Shown here: in pieces, positions 1-9,811 of the stretch
Position numbering within the stretch: the stretch's first letter is position 1
How the letters are laid out: every line of letters begins with the position of its first letter
Assembly: GCF_013744875.1 (NCBI RefSeq)
Contig: NZ_CP059399.1
Span: 7,130,001 to 7,194,000, forward strand
Direction of reading: 5' to 3'
Length of the DNA: 64,000 nucleotides
DNA from: Nocardia huaxiensis
GTDB lineage: Bacteria; Actinomycetota; Actinomycetes; Mycobacteriales; Mycobacteriaceae
Translations under genes and position numbers: made by a program
The notes under the pieces: model-generated
Databases searched by the model: none
Told to the model about the DNA's origin: nothing
What the model saw: the letters and a program-made list of their open reading frames with translations, nothing else

Positions 1-2577
1 GGCAACGCGTTCGGCGGAGTCGGCGACCACGGCGGCGACGGCGGACGCCTGCCGGCGGGCGGCCTGGGCGCGTTCGGCGCGGGCGCGGGTCTCGCGTTCG
101 GCGCGGGCCATGCGGCGCAGCGAATCCGCTTTGCCGCGAACCGATTCCGCGCGTTCCTCGGCGGTGCGCACGGCCAGGCGGGCCTCGACCTCCATGGTGC
201 GGGCTTCGGCGAGCGCGGCGGCGGCTTCCTCGCGCGCGTAACCGGCGGTCTCGGTTCCCGCTGCGTCCGAACCCATTTCGGACTGTTCGTCCTCGGCGTG
301 CCGCAGCCGGTCCTCGAGTTCGGCGAGCTTGGCGAGGGTCTCCTCGCGCCCGGCCTCGGTGTCGGCGCGCTGGGCGAGGATGCGCTCGCATTCCTGCTGT
401 GCGCGCCGCGCGGTCTGCCCGAGCCGGCCGAGCCGGTCGTAGATGGCGACCAGCGCCTGATCGGATTCGTGCAGCGCGAGCAGCGCGTGATCGACGGCTT
501 CCTTGCGATCGGTCTGCTCGGCGAGCGCACCGGCGAGGGCGGCCTCGAGTTCCTCGGCCTGCCGCTGCCAGGACACGAGTTCGGCCTTGGCGGCATCGAT
601 TTCGGCCTGCACCTCGAGCTGGCTGGGGGCGCGGTCGGAGCCGCCGAGCAGCCAGCCGCTGCCGGTGATATCGCCTTCGCGGGTGACGACACGCAGTTCG
701 GGCCGGGCCGCGATGACCTGTGCGGCGACGGCCAGATCGTCGGCGACGGCGATGCCGGCGGTGAGCGCCCCGATCGCGCCGCGCAGGTGGTCCGGGCAGT
801 CGACGATGTCGGCGAGCCAGCGCGCCGACCCGGGTAGCTGCCCGTTGGGCCGCGAATCCGGTTGCGTCGCATGGCCGTACACGAGCGCCGCCCGACCCCC
901 GTCGGACTCCTTGAGCGCCCGCACGGCGGCGTGCGCGGACGGTCCGGTGTCGGCGGCCACGGCGTCGGCGAGCGGCCCGAGCGCGGCGGCGACGGCGGCC
1001 TCGTAGCCGCCGTGCACGCGAATCAGCCCGGACAGCGGCCCCAGCAGCCCGTCGGTGCGATGCTCCAGGAGCCAGGCCGCGCCGTCCTTGCGCGCCAAAC
1101 CCATGGTGAGCGCCTCGATCCGCGCGGACAGCGAGGCGACGCGCTTGCTGGCTTCGCGGTCCTTCTCCCGCAGTTCGGTGACCCGCTGGTCGGCCAGTTC
1201 GAGGGCCTGCGCGGCGTGCTCGTACTGCGTGTCGAGGCCCTCCTCCCCCGCGTCGAGCTCACTCAATTCGCCCTGCACGGACTCGAATTCGGCGTCGGCG
1301 TCCTCGCCGCGCCGCCGGGCTTCGGCCAGTGCGGTGGACAGCCGCGAGATCTCCCCGTCCACGGACTGCGCCCGGGTGCGCAGCGTGTCGACCTGACCGG
1401 AGAGCCGCGCCAGCCCTTCGCGACGGTCGGCGATGGCCCGCACGGCCGCCAGATGCGCCTGCTCGGCGGCTTTGGCGGCCTGCTCCCGCTCGTGCAGCGC
1501 GTCGCGCGCCGCCTCGAGGGTCTCGGTGGCGATCTCCACCGCCGCCAGCAGTTCGGCCTCCTCGGCCTCCACCCGCTCGGCTTCACGCTCGAGCTGGTCG
1601 GGATCGCGCCCCGCGCCGCTCGGCTGCTCGATGGTCAGATTGCGCGCCCGATCCCGCGCGATGCGAATAGTGGCATTGACGCGTTCGGTCAAAGCGGACA
1701 GCTGGAACCAGGTCTGCGCCGCCGCCTCCGCACTCGGCGTCAACCGCGACAGCTCGAACTCCTGCTGTGCCAGCGCCGCATTCGCCGCATCCAGCTCGGC
1801 CTGCATATTGACCTGCTGCTCGCGCGCGTACGCCTCTTTGCTCTGCTGGCTCTCCAGCTCGGTGCGCCGCGACACCAGATCGTCGGCCGCGAGCCGCAAG
1901 CGCGCGTCGCGCAGCTCCGATTGCACGGTCGCCGCCCGCCGCGCCACCTCGGCCTGCCGCCCCAATGGCTTGAGCTGCCTGCGCAATTCGGTGGTGAGGT
2001 CGGTCAGTCGCGCCAGATTGGCCTGCATGGCATCCAGCTTGCGGACGGCCTTCTCCTTGCGCCGCCGATGCTTGAGCACGCCCGCGGCCTCTTCGATGAA
2101 GGACCGCCGATCCTCGGGCCGGGACTCCAGAATCGCCGATAGCTGACCCTGCCCGACAATGACATGCATCTCACGTCCGATACCGGAGTCGCTCAGTAGC
2201 TCCTGCACGTCCATGAGCCGGCAGGTGCTGCCATTGATCTCGTACTCGCCGGCGCCGTCGCGGAACATGCGCCGCGTGATGGACACCTCGTTGTACTCGA
2301 TGGGCAGCACGCCGTCGGAGTTGTCGATGGTGAGCGTGACCTCGGCGCGGCCCAGCGGCGCGCGCCCGGTGGTGCCGGCGAAGATGACGTCCTGCATCTT
2401 GCCGCCACGCAGTGCTTTCGCGCCCTGTTCACCCATGACCCAGGTGAGCGCGTCCACGACATTGGACTTGCCCGACCCGTTCGGACCGACCACACAGGTG
2501 ATCCCGGGTTCGAACCGCAACGTCGTCGCGGACGCAAAGGACTTGAACCCCTTGAGCGTCAGACTCTTCAGGTGCAC
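1..2577 (-). CDS. smc: Chromosome segregation ATPase SMC (5' part; C-terminus beyond window)
   Basis: SMC dimerises and, with ScpA/ScpB, organises and segregates the chromosome. The reading frame stays open for 859 codons to the window edge, against roughly 1,200 for the family, so the last coiled coil and the C-terminal ATPase head are missing. The N-terminal head starts [15 protein letters not shown] and has the Walker A motif GPNGSGKSN at residues 31-39. A long charged coiled coil follows, then a glycine-rich hinge at about residues 520-640, then the returning coil. The GTG start is chosen because [12 protein letters not shown] is the normal SMC N-terminus. In mycobacteria smc follows acyP directly; here its upstream neighbour is a divergent cold-shock gene. 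Confidence 0.96.
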   Translation of the reverse strand, partial: MHLKSLTLKGFKSFASATTLRFEPGITCVVGPNGSGKSNVVDALTWVMGEQGAKALRGGKMQDVIFAGTTGRAPLGRAEVTLTIDNSDGVLPIEYNEVSITRRMFRDGAGEYEINGSTCRLMDVQELLSDSGIGREMHVIVGQGQLSAILESRPEDRRSFIEEAAGVLKHRRRKEKAVRKLDAMQANLARLTDLTTELRRQLKPLGRQAEVARRAATVQSELRDARLRLAADDLVSRRTELESQQSKEAYAREQQVNMQAELDAANAALAQQEFELSRLTPSAEAAAQTWFQLSALTERVNATIRIARDRARNLTIEQPSGAGRDPDQLEREAERVEAEEAELLAAVEIATETLEAARDALHEREQAAKAAEQAHLAAVRAIADRREGLARLSGQVDTLRTRAQSVDGEISRLSTALAEARRRGEDADAEFESVQGELSELDAGEEGLDTQYEHAAQALELADQRVTELREKDREASKRVASLSARIEALTMGLARKDGAAWLLEHRTDGLLGPLSGLIRVHGGYEAAVAAALGPLADAVAADTGPSAHAAVRALKESDGGRAALVYGHATQPDSRPNGQLPGSARWLADIVDCPDHLRGAIGALTAGIAVADDLAVAAQVIAARPELRVVTREGDITGSGWLLGGSDRAPSQLEVQAEIDAAKAELVSWQRQAEELEAALAGALAEQTDRKEAVDHALLALHESDQALVAIYDRLGRLGQTARRAQQECERILAQRADTEAGREETLAKLAELEDRLRHAEDEQSEMGSDAAGTETAGYAREEAAAALAEARTMEVEARLAVRTAEERAESVRGKADSLRRMARAERETRARAERAQAARRQASAVAAVVADSAERVA

Positions 2578-2857
2578 GCGCGCAAGGCTACCCTCTCCCC
2601 CTCGGTTGCCCCGAGTATGCCGGGGAACGCGTCACCCGGGTTCGCGACCCGCCGTATGTACCAGGGGGGTGCGTGCACCCCGCAACTCATCGGGTACGGT
2701 GTACGCGTTGCAAGCTTTGGTTCTCACAGACTTCTCCACGCGCCTGCCGAGTACAACGCGGGCGCGCATTTGTGTTTCCAGTGATTCCATGCGGGATCAT
2801 TCCAGCGACATCTGGTCCGCCGCCGGCGGATCTTTCCACCACCAGAAAGGGTCGATC

Positions 2858-3061
2858 ATGGCCACCGGAACCGTGAAGTGGTTCAACGCGGAAAAGGGCT
2901 TCGGCTTCATCGAGCAGGACGGCGGGGGCCCCGACGTCTTCGCGCACTACTCGAACATTGCCGGCTCGGGCTTCCGTGAGCTGCAGGAAGGCCAGAAGGT
3001 CTCCTTCGATATCGCGCAGGGCCAGAAGGGCCCGCAGGCGGAGAACATCACCCCCGCCTGA
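2858..3061 (+). CDS. cspA: Cold-shock protein (CspA family)
   Basis: This 67-residue single OB-fold protein binds single-stranded RNA and DNA and melts RNA secondary structure. Both nucleic-acid-binding motifs are present: RNP1 KGFGFIEQ near residues 15-22 and RNP2 VFAHYSNI near residues 29-36. The ATG follows an AGAAAGG ribosome-binding site by 7 nt. The gene is divergent from smc across about 280 bp that hold its promoter and untranslated leader, and a strong hairpin terminator follows immediately. It is monocistronic. Length and sequence are typical of actinobacterial CspA. The paralogue label is a guess, since these genomes carry several csp genes. Confidence 0.95.
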   Translation: MATGTVKWFNAEKGFGFIEQDGGGPDVFAHYSNIAGSGFRELQEGQKVSFDIAQGQKGPQAENITPA

Positions 3062-3075
3062 GCGTTATCCGCATA

Positions 3076-3117
3076 ACGCGAAGTCCCGGTGCACCTCGGT
3101 GCGCCGGGACTTCGCGT
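3076..3117 (+). terminator. Terminator after the cold-shock gene
   Basis: A perfect 14-bp inverted repeat (ACGCGAAGTCCCGG and its complement) with a 14-nt loop begins 15 nt after the stop codon. There is no long T-tract, but a stem of this strength between convergent genes fits a bidirectional terminator that also serves the nitronate monooxygenase operon. Confidence 0.8.
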
Positions 3118-3130
3118 ATTCGGGGAAGCT

Positions 3131-4060
3131 TCAGACCACTGCTGAGGCGGCGGCGCGGTACTGCTTCGCCACCTGCTCGACCACCTCGGCGACGGTGCTG
3201 ATCTCGTGCACGCCGCTGGTGGAGTGCCCGGCGCTGTAGAAGTTCAGCCAGGGGCTGGGTGAATCGGCTTGCGCCAGCAGGGCGCTGATATCGACGCCGC
3301 CCGCGTGCAGGGCGGTCAGGTCGATGCCCGCCCGCTCGATCGAGGCCCGCAGCATGCTGGTGGGCAGGCCGGTGAACGCGGAGGTGAGCACGATGTCGTC
3401 GAACTCGGAGTCGACGATCATCTGCTTGTGCGCCGGGGCCGCCAGGCTTTCGACGGTCGCGAGGAACCGCGTCCCCAGGTAGGCGAGATCCGCGCCGAGG
3501 GTGCGGGCGGCACGCAGGGCGACCCCGTCGCTGATGCCGCCCGCGAGCACGACCGGGCCGTCGTAGAACTCCCGCACCGCGCGCACGAACGCGAACGGAT
3601 TGGCCCAGCCGGTCTGCCCGCCCGATCCGGCCGTGAGCAGGATGAGCCCATCCACCCCGGCGTCGATGGCGCGACGCGCGTGCCGGACGCTCGCGATATC
3701 GGAGAACACCAGGCTGCCCGCCGCGTGCAGGGCGTCGATGACCGGTGCGGGCGACCCGACCGAGGTGATGACCAGCTCGGTCGGCTGCTCGCACAGCACC
3801 GCGAGATCCTCGGCGAGGCGGCTGTTGCTGCGATGCACGATCACATTGGCCGCGACCGCACCCCGCGCCGGATCACGCTGTGCGGCAATACGAGTGAGCC
3901 ATGCGGACAATTCCGCGCCGCTGCGGGCATTGGCGGTGGGAAACGCGCCGACGATGCCGGAACACGCGGCGGCGATCACCAGTTCCGGCGCCGACACCAT
4001 GAACATGGGCGCGGCGATCACCGGCAGGGTGAGCCTGTTCAGCAGGTCGTCGACGGTCAT
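3131..4060 (-). CDS. Nitronate monooxygenase / NPD-family flavoprotein
   Basis: A 309-residue FMN-dependent TIM-barrel protein of the 2-nitropropane dioxygenase family, which oxidises alkyl nitronates; some relatives are enoyl reductases instead. It opens with LTLPVIAAPMFMVSAPELV, the usual first strand. Further on, GVDGLILLTAGSGGQTGW and PVVLAGGISDG are the glycine-rich phosphate-binding strands, followed by GADLAYLGTRFLAT. The ATG has a GGAGGA site 8 nt upstream, and the frame upstream of it is non-conserved. It is third in an operon behind the hydrolase (31-nt gap) and the acyl ligase, so the physiological substrate may be a carboxylic-acid-derived intermediate. That last point is inference. 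Confidence 0.88.
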   Translation of the reverse strand: MTVDDLLNRLTLPVIAAPMFMVSAPELVIAAACSGIVGAFPTANARSGAELSAWLTRIAAQRDPARGAVAANVIVHRSNSRLAEDLAVLCEQPTELVITSVGSPAPVIDALHAAGSLVFSDIASVRHARRAIDAGVDGLILLTAGSGGQTGWANPFAFVRAVREFYDGPVVLAGGISDGVALRAARTLGADLAYLGTRFLATVESLAAPAHKQMIVDSEFDDIVLTSAFTGLPTSMLRASIERAGIDLTALHAGGVDISALLAQADSPSPWLNFYSAGHSTSGVHEISTVAEVVEQVAKQYRAAASAVV

Positions 4061-4091
4061 GGGCGGTCCTCCCCGGATAGCGGTTCGCCGG

Positions 4092-4907
4092 TCATGCACC
4101 GACCTCTCCGACGGTAGGCGTCGCGATGCCGTCGAGAATCGTGCGTGCCACCAATTCCGGGTCGTCCCACATGGGCATATGTCCACAGCCGGGCAGCGTC
4201 ACCACCCTGGTCTGTGCGGGCAGCTGGTCGAGGAAGCGGCTGTCGCCGGGGCGCACCATGTGGTCGTGGGAGCCGAAGGCCACCGTCATCGGGGTCGAGA
4301 TGTGCTGTCCGCCTTCGAACCTGGTGTGGAAGGCCACATGCAGGGCGCGCCGCAGCGTGGGTGTCGACCGGTACAGGTCATCCACTATGCCGATCGCTTC
4401 GGCCGTGGTCAGCCGTCGCGGATATTTGACCGGCACCGACAGCACCGCCGCCCGCGCGGCGGGAAAGCGCAGCAGCGTGCGGGCCGGGGTGCGCACCAGC
4501 CATGCCGAGGCGAGTGCCAGCCGGAATTGCAGGCGGGTCGGGCGCGGCATCCCCGGCGACCACAGTCCCGCGGGGCCGATGGCCACCACCGACGCCGCCA
4601 TCCCGCGTTTGGCGGCCTCGAAGGCCATCCAGCCGCCCATGGAGTTGCCCGCCATGTCGACGGGTGTGCCGATGCCGAGGCGGGCGAGTTCGGCGGCCAG
4701 CTCCCGCATGGCGAGATCCATGCTGAACGGCTCGTCTCCCGCGAGCGGCGGGGTGCGCCCGAAGCCGGGAAAGTCGAGTGCGATGACGCGGCGGTGTGCG
4801 GCGAGCAGGTCGAGGACGGGCAGCCAGGCGCGGGCCGACGACCCGCCGCCGTGCAGGAGCAGCAGCGGCCTTCCGGTTCCGCGTTCGATCCGATTCCATT
4901 CGCTCAT
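4092..4907 (-). CDS. Alpha/beta-fold hydrolase
   Basis: A 271-residue hydrolase with the classic catalytic set: the oxyanion region LLLLHGGGSSARAW, the nucleophile elbow GNSMGGW, the acid in AFGSHDHMV and the histidine in LPGCGHMPMW. It resembles MhpC-type C-C bond hydrolases and esterases of ring-cleavage pathways. The ATG has an AAGGAG site 9 nt upstream. It lies between the acyl-CoA-ligase-like gene (about 50 nt upstream) and the nitronate monooxygenase, all on one strand. Together they suggest catabolism of an acyl or aromatic compound; the substrate cannot be read from the sequence. Confidence 0.9.
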   Translation of the reverse strand: MSEWNRIERGTGRPLLLLHGGGSSARAWLPVLDLLAAHRRVIALDFPGFGRTPPLAGDEPFSMDLAMRELAAELARLGIGTPVDMAGNSMGGWMAFEAAKRGMAASVVAIGPAGLWSPGMPRPTRLQFRLALASAWLVRTPARTLLRFPAARAAVLSVPVKYPRRLTTAEAIGIVDDLYRSTPTLRRALHVAFHTRFEGGQHISTPMTVAFGSHDHMVRPGDSRFLDQLPAQTRVVTLPGCGHMPMWDDPELVARTILDGIATPTVGEVGA

Positions 4908-4956
4908 GTGCCGGCTCCTTTGCTGGCGGACAAGGACTTTCGGGTTTTCGCGCTGC

Positions 4957-6495
4957 TCACGCGCCGAACACGCGCCGGTCGTGTCCGGCCCAGTGCGGTT
5001 CGCGCAGCCGCTTGCGCAGCAGCTTGCCCACGACGCTCTTGGGCAGCGGCTCGGTGGTGATCTGCACCCGGCCCGGCTTCTTGTAGGACCCGAGCCGTTC
5101 CCGGCACAGGTCGATGATCTCTTCGGCGGTGACGGCGGCCGGATCGCCGACGTGGACGACGGCCATCGGCGTCTCACCCCAGCGCTCGTCCGGAATGCCG
5201 AAGACGGCGGCCTCGTACACCGCCGGATGGTCCTCGATGACGGTCTCCAGTTCGGCGGGCCAGATATTGAAGCCGCCGGACACGATCATGTCCTCGACCC
5301 GGTCCAGCACGTAGAGGAAGCCGTTGTGGTCGAGCCGCCCGATGTCCTTGGTGCGCACCCAGCCGTCGACGAGCCGGGTGCGGGTCAGTTCCTCGTCACC
5401 CCAGTACCCGCGCATCTGACCTTCGACCTTGGCGACGATCTCGCCGGTTTCGCCGATGGGCAGCGGCTTCCCGTCCTCGTCCCAGATCTGGACCTGCGCG
5501 AACGGCAGCACCCGCCCGGCGGCCCGCATGGGCGTGGAGCCCTCGACCTCACCGAACCATTCCTCGGGTCCCATACCGGTCAGCGGCACCGCTTCGGTCT
5601 GGCCGAAGCCCTGGAACAGGGTGTCGCCGAACACTTTCCGCCCGCGCAGCGCGGTGGCGTCGGTGATGGGCGCGCCGCCGACCATGACCGCGCGCAGGTG
5701 CGGCCACTCGCGCCCGGACCCGTCGGCGACGTAGGACAGTGCGGCCAGCAGGCTCGGCGAGGCGAACATGTGGCTGACGCGATGCTCACCCATCATGTCC
5801 AGCACCTTGTTCGGTTCGAAGGCCCCGAACACCAGATTGGCCGCGCCCGCAAGCCATCCCGGCAGGAACAGGTAGCCGGACGCGTGCGAGATCGGCCCGG
5901 CGTGCCCGATGACGCTGGAGTGGCTGATGCGTTCGAGGGCGTAGGCCCAGTTGCGGCAGTTGAGCACCCAGTCGTGATGGGTGTAGGCGACGCCCTTGGG
6001 CGCGCCGGTGGTGCCGCCGGAATGCCGGATGATGTACCAGGATTCGGGGTCGATCGGGATCATCGGATCGGTGTCGTCCTGCCCGGCCAGCCACTTCTCG
6101 TAGCCGCCGTCACGGATCACCACGTGTTCGAGGCTGTCGATGGCGTCCTCGAGCCCCCGCACCGAGTCGGCGTACGCCTCGTCGACCAGCAGCACCTGGG
6201 AATCGGTGTGCGAAACCATGTGCGCGTGGGCTTCCGTGGAATTGCGTGCGTACAGCGGCACCCGCACCGCGCCCGCGATGGCGCAGCCGAGCACGGCATC
6301 GACGCAGCCGAGATTATTGTCCTCGAGGCTGGCGACGCGATCACCGGGCCGGATTCCCCTGTCGCGCAAGGCGTTCGCCAGCCGCACTCCGCGCGCCCAC
6401 GCCTGGGCGAAGGTGAGCGTCACCTCCTCGGTGATGATCGCGGTGTGTTCGGCATTGAGGTGCGCGGCCTGCCGCATCAGCCCGGTCACGTCCAT
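4957..6495 (-). CDS. Class I adenylate-forming enzyme (acyl-CoA ligase-like)
   Basis: At 512 residues this is a full-length AMP-binding enzyme that activates a carboxylic acid to an acyl-adenylate, normally then to acyl-CoA. The P-loop is RHSGGTTGAPKGV near residues 165-177. Also present are GFGQTEAVP (A5), VRTKDIGRLDHNGFLYVLDR (A7/A8) and the catalytic C-terminal lysine in PLPKSVVGKLLRKRL. It is the first gene of the ligase-hydrolase-monooxygenase operon and lies divergent to the PucR regulator, a likely controller. The gap of about 140 bp between them should contain both promoters. Confidence 0.92.
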   Translation of the reverse strand: MDVTGLMRQAAHLNAEHTAIITEEVTLTFAQAWARGVRLANALRDRGIRPGDRVASLEDNNLGCVDAVLGCAIAGAVRVPLYARNSTEAHAHMVSHTDSQVLLVDEAYADSVRGLEDAIDSLEHVVIRDGGYEKWLAGQDDTDPMIPIDPESWYIIRHSGGTTGAPKGVAYTHHDWVLNCRNWAYALERISHSSVIGHAGPISHASGYLFLPGWLAGAANLVFGAFEPNKVLDMMGEHRVSHMFASPSLLAALSYVADGSGREWPHLRAVMVGGAPITDATALRGRKVFGDTLFQGFGQTEAVPLTGMGPEEWFGEVEGSTPMRAAGRVLPFAQVQIWDEDGKPLPIGETGEIVAKVEGQMRGYWGDEELTRTRLVDGWVRTKDIGRLDHNGFLYVLDRVEDMIVSGGFNIWPAELETVIEDHPAVYEAAVFGIPDERWGETPMAVVHVGDPAAVTAEEIIDLCRERLGSYKKPGRVQITTEPLPKSVVGKLLRKRLREPHWAGHDRRVFGA

Positions 6496-6636
6496 GGGAC
6501 CCGGTGTCCTTCCAATCGATCGGTGATGAGACGAGCATCACCCGCCCGCACGCCCGGCACCATGTAGCGGATTCCCGACTTCAGGGACGCGGGTTTATTG
6601 AAAATTCCAAACGGAGCGTCTTACTCTCGGGAGGAC

Positions 6637-7773
6637 ATGACTGCCGAAGCCACGACCTCCCGGGAACGCCTGATCGCCGGATTGCTCGCGCGGCGCGCCC
6701 GCCTGACCGATCGCATCGTGCTGCGCGCGCGGACCGAGATCCCCGGCTACCACCACCTCAGCTCGGCCGAGCTACGCCCGCGAACCGGCCTGATGATCGA
6801 GGTGGTGCTGCAGGCGTTCGGTGCGCAGCGCACGCCTTCCGAGACCGAATTGCGGAGTTTTCACGAGTGGGGTGTGGCCCGCGCCCGGCAGGGCATCTCG
6901 CTGGCGGACATGCTCACCGCCTGGCGCATCGCCGTCCGGGAGATTCTGGACGAGATCACCTCCATTGGAAGATCTCACAACATCGCCGATCGGCTGCAGC
7001 TCGAACTCGTCCGGGAGATGCTCGATCTGGTCGATATCGCGATCCTGGAGTTCACGAGCGGGCACCGGGAGATCGAGCTGGAGAACGCCCGCCTCGACCA
7101 TCAGGCGCGTGCCGAATTCGTCCGCTCGGTCCTGACCGGCACGGTCGGCCGGGCCGAACTCGCGGTGCGGGCGCAGCGCTACGGGCTCGGCATCGACCAT
7201 CCCTACATCCCGTTCCGCGTGCGCCCCACCGCCGCGCATTCGCTGGAGGCGCTGGAACGGCTGCTGCCTCGGCCGAGCTTCACCACCACGGTCGACGGCG
7301 ACCTGGCCGGTTTCACCGATCGCCTGCCCGAATCCCTGCCCGTCCCCCTGGGATTCGCCGACCCCGCACCGATCGACGCACTCTCCCCCGGATTCACCCA
7401 GGCGACCCGCGCGCTGAATGCCGCGACGGCCTTCCAGCGCACCGGGGCCCACAGCCTGGCCGAATTGGGCCTGCTCCCAGCGGTTCTCGCCGACAGCGAG
7501 GTGGGCGATCTGCTGATCGGCCGCTACCTGGACCCGCTGCGCCACACCGGTACGCCCGAGGTGTATCTGGACACGCTGCGCTGCTATCTCGAGTCTGGCC
7601 AGCACATCGACTCGACCGCGAAGACGCTGGTGGTCCATCCCAATACGGTCCGCTACCGCATCGATCGCTTCCAGGCCCTCACCGGCCACGATCTGCGCAA
7701 ACCCAGTGTCGCCCTGGAGCTTTGGTGGGCGCTCCAGCGTCAGCGACTGCGCACGGACCGCCCTGGACCATGA
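6637..7773 (+). CDS. PucR-family transcriptional regulator
   Basis: A 378-residue regulator. The middle and C-terminal parts match CdaR/PucR proteins, ending in the helix-turn-helix STAKTLVVHPNTVRYRIDRFQ at about residues 328-348. The N-terminal half is the helical RsbT-co-antagonist-like sensor (DMLTAWRIAVREIL). Members usually activate catabolic genes in response to a metabolite. The start is set at the ATG 6 nt after GGGAGG; an in-frame ATG 39 nt upstream has no ribosome-binding site. It is divergent to the acyl-ligase operon, so control of that operon is likely but unproven. Confidence 0.9.
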   Translation: MTAEATTSRERLIAGLLARRARLTDRIVLRARTEIPGYHHLSSAELRPRTGLMIEVVLQAFGAQRTPSETELRSFHEWGVARARQGISLADMLTAWRIAVREILDEITSIGRSHNIADRLQLELVREMLDLVDIAILEFTSGHREIELENARLDHQARAEFVRSVLTGTVGRAELAVRAQRYGLGIDHPYIPFRVRPTAAHSLEALERLLPRPSFTTTVDGDLAGFTDRLPESLPVPLGFADPAPIDALSPGFTQATRALNAATAFQRTGAHSLAELGLLPAVLADSEVGDLLIGRYLDPLRHTGTPEVYLDTLRCYLESGQHIDSTAKTLVVHPNTVRYRIDRFQALTGHDLRKPSVALELWWALQRQRLRTDRPGP

Positions 7774-8157
7774 TCAGACGATGGTGACGGTGAGCTGGTA
7801 GCGCGCGGCGGCGCTGGCGTACACGGTCACCTCGTAGATGCCCGGCGTCACCGCCATGTCGAACGGCGACGACACGTACTGCGCCTGTTTGATGCCCTGC
7901 TTGTAGATCGACATCCCGACCCCGCTGCCGCTCCAGGCGACCTCCATGCGCTGGTTCTTCGCCACTTCGACCAGATAGGTGTCGGGCGAACCCGCATCGA
8001 TCTCCCCGGAGACGGTGGCATGGTTGGCCCCGGCCGCGAACTCGAGGTTGCGGCGCTCGGGAGCGGCGGACGCGGTGCCGGTGGTGAACGCGAACAGCGC
8101 GATCAGGGCGATGACTACGGCGACGAGAGGTCCCACGGGACGCAAGCGGTTGATCAT
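7774..8157 (-). CDS. Small secreted protein, unknown function
   Basis: A 127-residue protein with a Sec signal peptide: a basic start, a hydrophobic core (VAVVIALIALFAF) and a cleavage site after TASA-A. The mature part of about 95 residues is beta-rich and reads like a bacterial pre-peptidase C-terminal or Ig-like sandwich (DTYLVEVAKNQRMEV, then YEVTVYASAAARYQLTVTIV). It has no cysteines. Its stop abuts the convergent PucR gene with no spacer. The GH43 gene is upstream on the same strand only 24 nt away, so the two probably form one transcript for secreted proteins. No catalytic motif is visible. Confidence 0.8.
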   Translation of the reverse strand: MINRLRPVGPLVAVVIALIALFAFTTGTASAAPERRNLEFAAGANHATVSGEIDAGSPDTYLVEVAKNQRMEVAWSGSGVGMSIYKQGIKQAQYVSSPFDMAVTPGIYEVTVYASAAARYQLTVTIV

Positions 8158-8181
8158 GTCCCGAACTCTGTCGGCCGCGCC

Positions 8182-9246
8182 TTATCGATCGCTTACCGAA
8201 TCATTGCGGCCCACGACGATTGGTGCGTCGGGGCCCAGTGCCATGCCGAAGCGGGGGCGGTTGTCGGGCCCGAATGCCATGGGCTGCACGCGAATACTGC
8301 GTCCGGCCCAGCCGGTGCCGGGTTCCAGGCGGGCGTGGTAGGTGATCCAGGGGCGGCCGTCCACGGTGAGGAATCCGTTGTGCCCCGGTGCGATCGCGCC
8401 CGGACCGCCGGGCAGGACCGGACCGCCGGACTTGGTCCAGGCGGTGGGGTCCATGGGGTCGCCGCCCGGCGTGAGGGCGAGCAGCCCGAGCCGATAGGTG
8501 TCGTCGAAACTGGCGTTGGCGGAATAGGTTACGTAGAGACGGCCGTCGGGGGCGAACAACGGCTGCGGCGCTTCGTTGATCAGCAGACCGACAGTGTTGG
8601 GCACGGTCTCCCACGCGGCGGTGGGGGTGGCGATCGTGACGCGGTCACCGGCGGGCGTCATCGGATCGGTCATGCGCACCGCGCAGATCTCCTGCACCAG
8701 TTGGTCTTCGGGGTTCAGGCAGGACCAGAGATAGTAGCCCTGCCCCTGGTACGGCAGATACACCCCGTCGATGGCCAACCCGCCCGGCAGGTTCAGCTGT
8801 CCCGCGAATTCGTATGGCCCGGTGGGGTCGTCGCCCGCGGACCGCAGCGCGTACATCCGGTGCGTCTCGTGGCTGTCGTTCTCCTGCCCCGCGAAGTAGA
8901 TCCACCACCGATCCCCGATGTGCTGGATCTCGGGGGCCCAGATCTTGGTACAAGCCTGTTCGGGGCACTCCGGATGCCGCCAGACCACAACCGGATCCGC
9001 GGCCCCGAGCCCGCCCAGGGTCTCCGAGCTTCGGATGACGATGTTGTCGTCGTTGTAGAAGTCGCCCTGCACCAGATGGAATCGCCCCTGGTGGTAGGCG
9101 ATGCTGGGGTCGGCACCCGCACCCAGTACCGGATTGGCGAACTCCTCGACGTGGGATTCCAGCGCGACGGCCTGGGGCACCGACAAGGGTGTGTTCAGGA
9201 GAAACACCGCGCCCAGAGATCCCAGCAGGGTCCGCCAGCCCACCAT
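8182..9246 (-). CDS. Secreted glycoside hydrolase family 43-like protein
   Basis: A 354-residue five-bladed beta-propeller enzyme of the GH43/GH32 superfamily, typically arabinofuranosidase, arabinanase or xylosidase. The blade-1 catalytic base is in GADPSIAYHQGRFHLV. The second acidic residue is in KIWAPEIQHIGDRWWIYF, where many GH43 enzymes have Asp rather than Glu. The general acid is in LINEAPQPLFAPDG. An N-terminal hydrophobic signal (MVGWRTLLGSLGAVFLLNT) points to export. The ATG is preceded by GGAGGCGGTC; an in-frame ATG 51 nt upstream lacks a site. Substrate specificity cannot be assigned. Confidence 0.87.
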   Translation of the reverse strand: MVGWRTLLGSLGAVFLLNTPLSVPQAVALESHVEEFANPVLGAGADPSIAYHQGRFHLVQGDFYNDDNIVIRSSETLGGLGAADPVVVWRHPECPEQACTKIWAPEIQHIGDRWWIYFAGQENDSHETHRMYALRSAGDDPTGPYEFAGQLNLPGGLAIDGVYLPYQGQGYYLWSCLNPEDQLVQEICAVRMTDPMTPAGDRVTIATPTAAWETVPNTVGLLINEAPQPLFAPDGRLYVTYSANASFDDTYRLGLLALTPGGDPMDPTAWTKSGGPVLPGGPGAIAPGHNGFLTVDGRPWITYHARLEPGTGWAGRSIRVQPMAFGPDNRPRFGMALGPDAPIVVGRNDSVSDR

Positions 9247-9306
9247 GACCGCCTCCAGCAAATGTTGAGAAACCAGTCTCGACGGTGCCGGAGGCAATCT
9301 CGGTCA

Positions 9307-9777
9307 TTACCGGAAAACCCGGCGTTTCGCGGCGTGCCGACGCCAGAGTTCCAGCAGGGGCGCGCCGAGGACAGTGGGACCCAGCCAGGCAATGAGCTGG
9401 GCGGGACCGTGCAACGGACCGTCGATGGCGAAGCTCACCACGACCGTGGCGGTGATCAGGGCGATGTAGGAGCCGCCCAGGCCGTGCACGTAGGCGTGGT
9501 CCCATGCGCCGGGGCGATCGAGGGCGGAGCGCCCGAGTGCGGCCAGGGCGACGGTGAGGGTGGAGACCGGGATCAGCCACCACAGGTCGGTGCGATGCCA
9601 GAGCACCAGTCCGACCGCGGTGAGGCAGACGGCCCCGACGGCTCCCAGGTAGGCCGTCCAGAGCGGCGAGGATCGGCGGGACGCTCGGGCGTCGGCCCAT
9701 GCGACCGCCGGGCCGAGGAGCAGCCCGGCGGTGCCGGCGACGATGTGGAGGGCGAGCAGGCTCTGGTAACCGGACAT
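9307..9777 (-). CDS. Small polytopic membrane protein, unknown
   Basis: A 156-residue protein with about five hydrophobic segments, the first being LLALHIVAGTAGLLLGPAVAW. I do not recognise the family, though the pattern resembles DUF2306-like membrane proteins. The start ATG follows GAGGTGG. It precedes the GH43 gene on the same strand (gap about 60 nt) and follows the DUF1707 gene (gap about 34 nt), so three genes may be co-transcribed. The basic tail RRHAAKRRVFR predicts a cytoplasmic C-terminus. Confidence 0.75.
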   Translation of the reverse strand: MSGYQSLLALHIVAGTAGLLLGPAVAWADARASRRSSPLWTAYLGAVGAVCLTAVGLVLWHRTDLWWLIPVSTLTVALAALGRSALDRPGAWDHAYVHGLGGSYIALITATVVVSFAIDGPLHGPAQLIAWLGPTVLGAPLLELWRRHAAKRRVFR

Positions 9778-9811
9778 GGTCACCACCTCGATCAAGGTGT
9801 CGGAGCGCCGG

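Noticed and set aside
4126..6567. An 813-codon open frame on the plus strand opposite the acyl-ligase and hydrolase genes
   Set aside because: It is a GC-rich antisense shadow; the minus strand carries clear enzyme motifs and ribosome-binding sites, whereas this frame has none.
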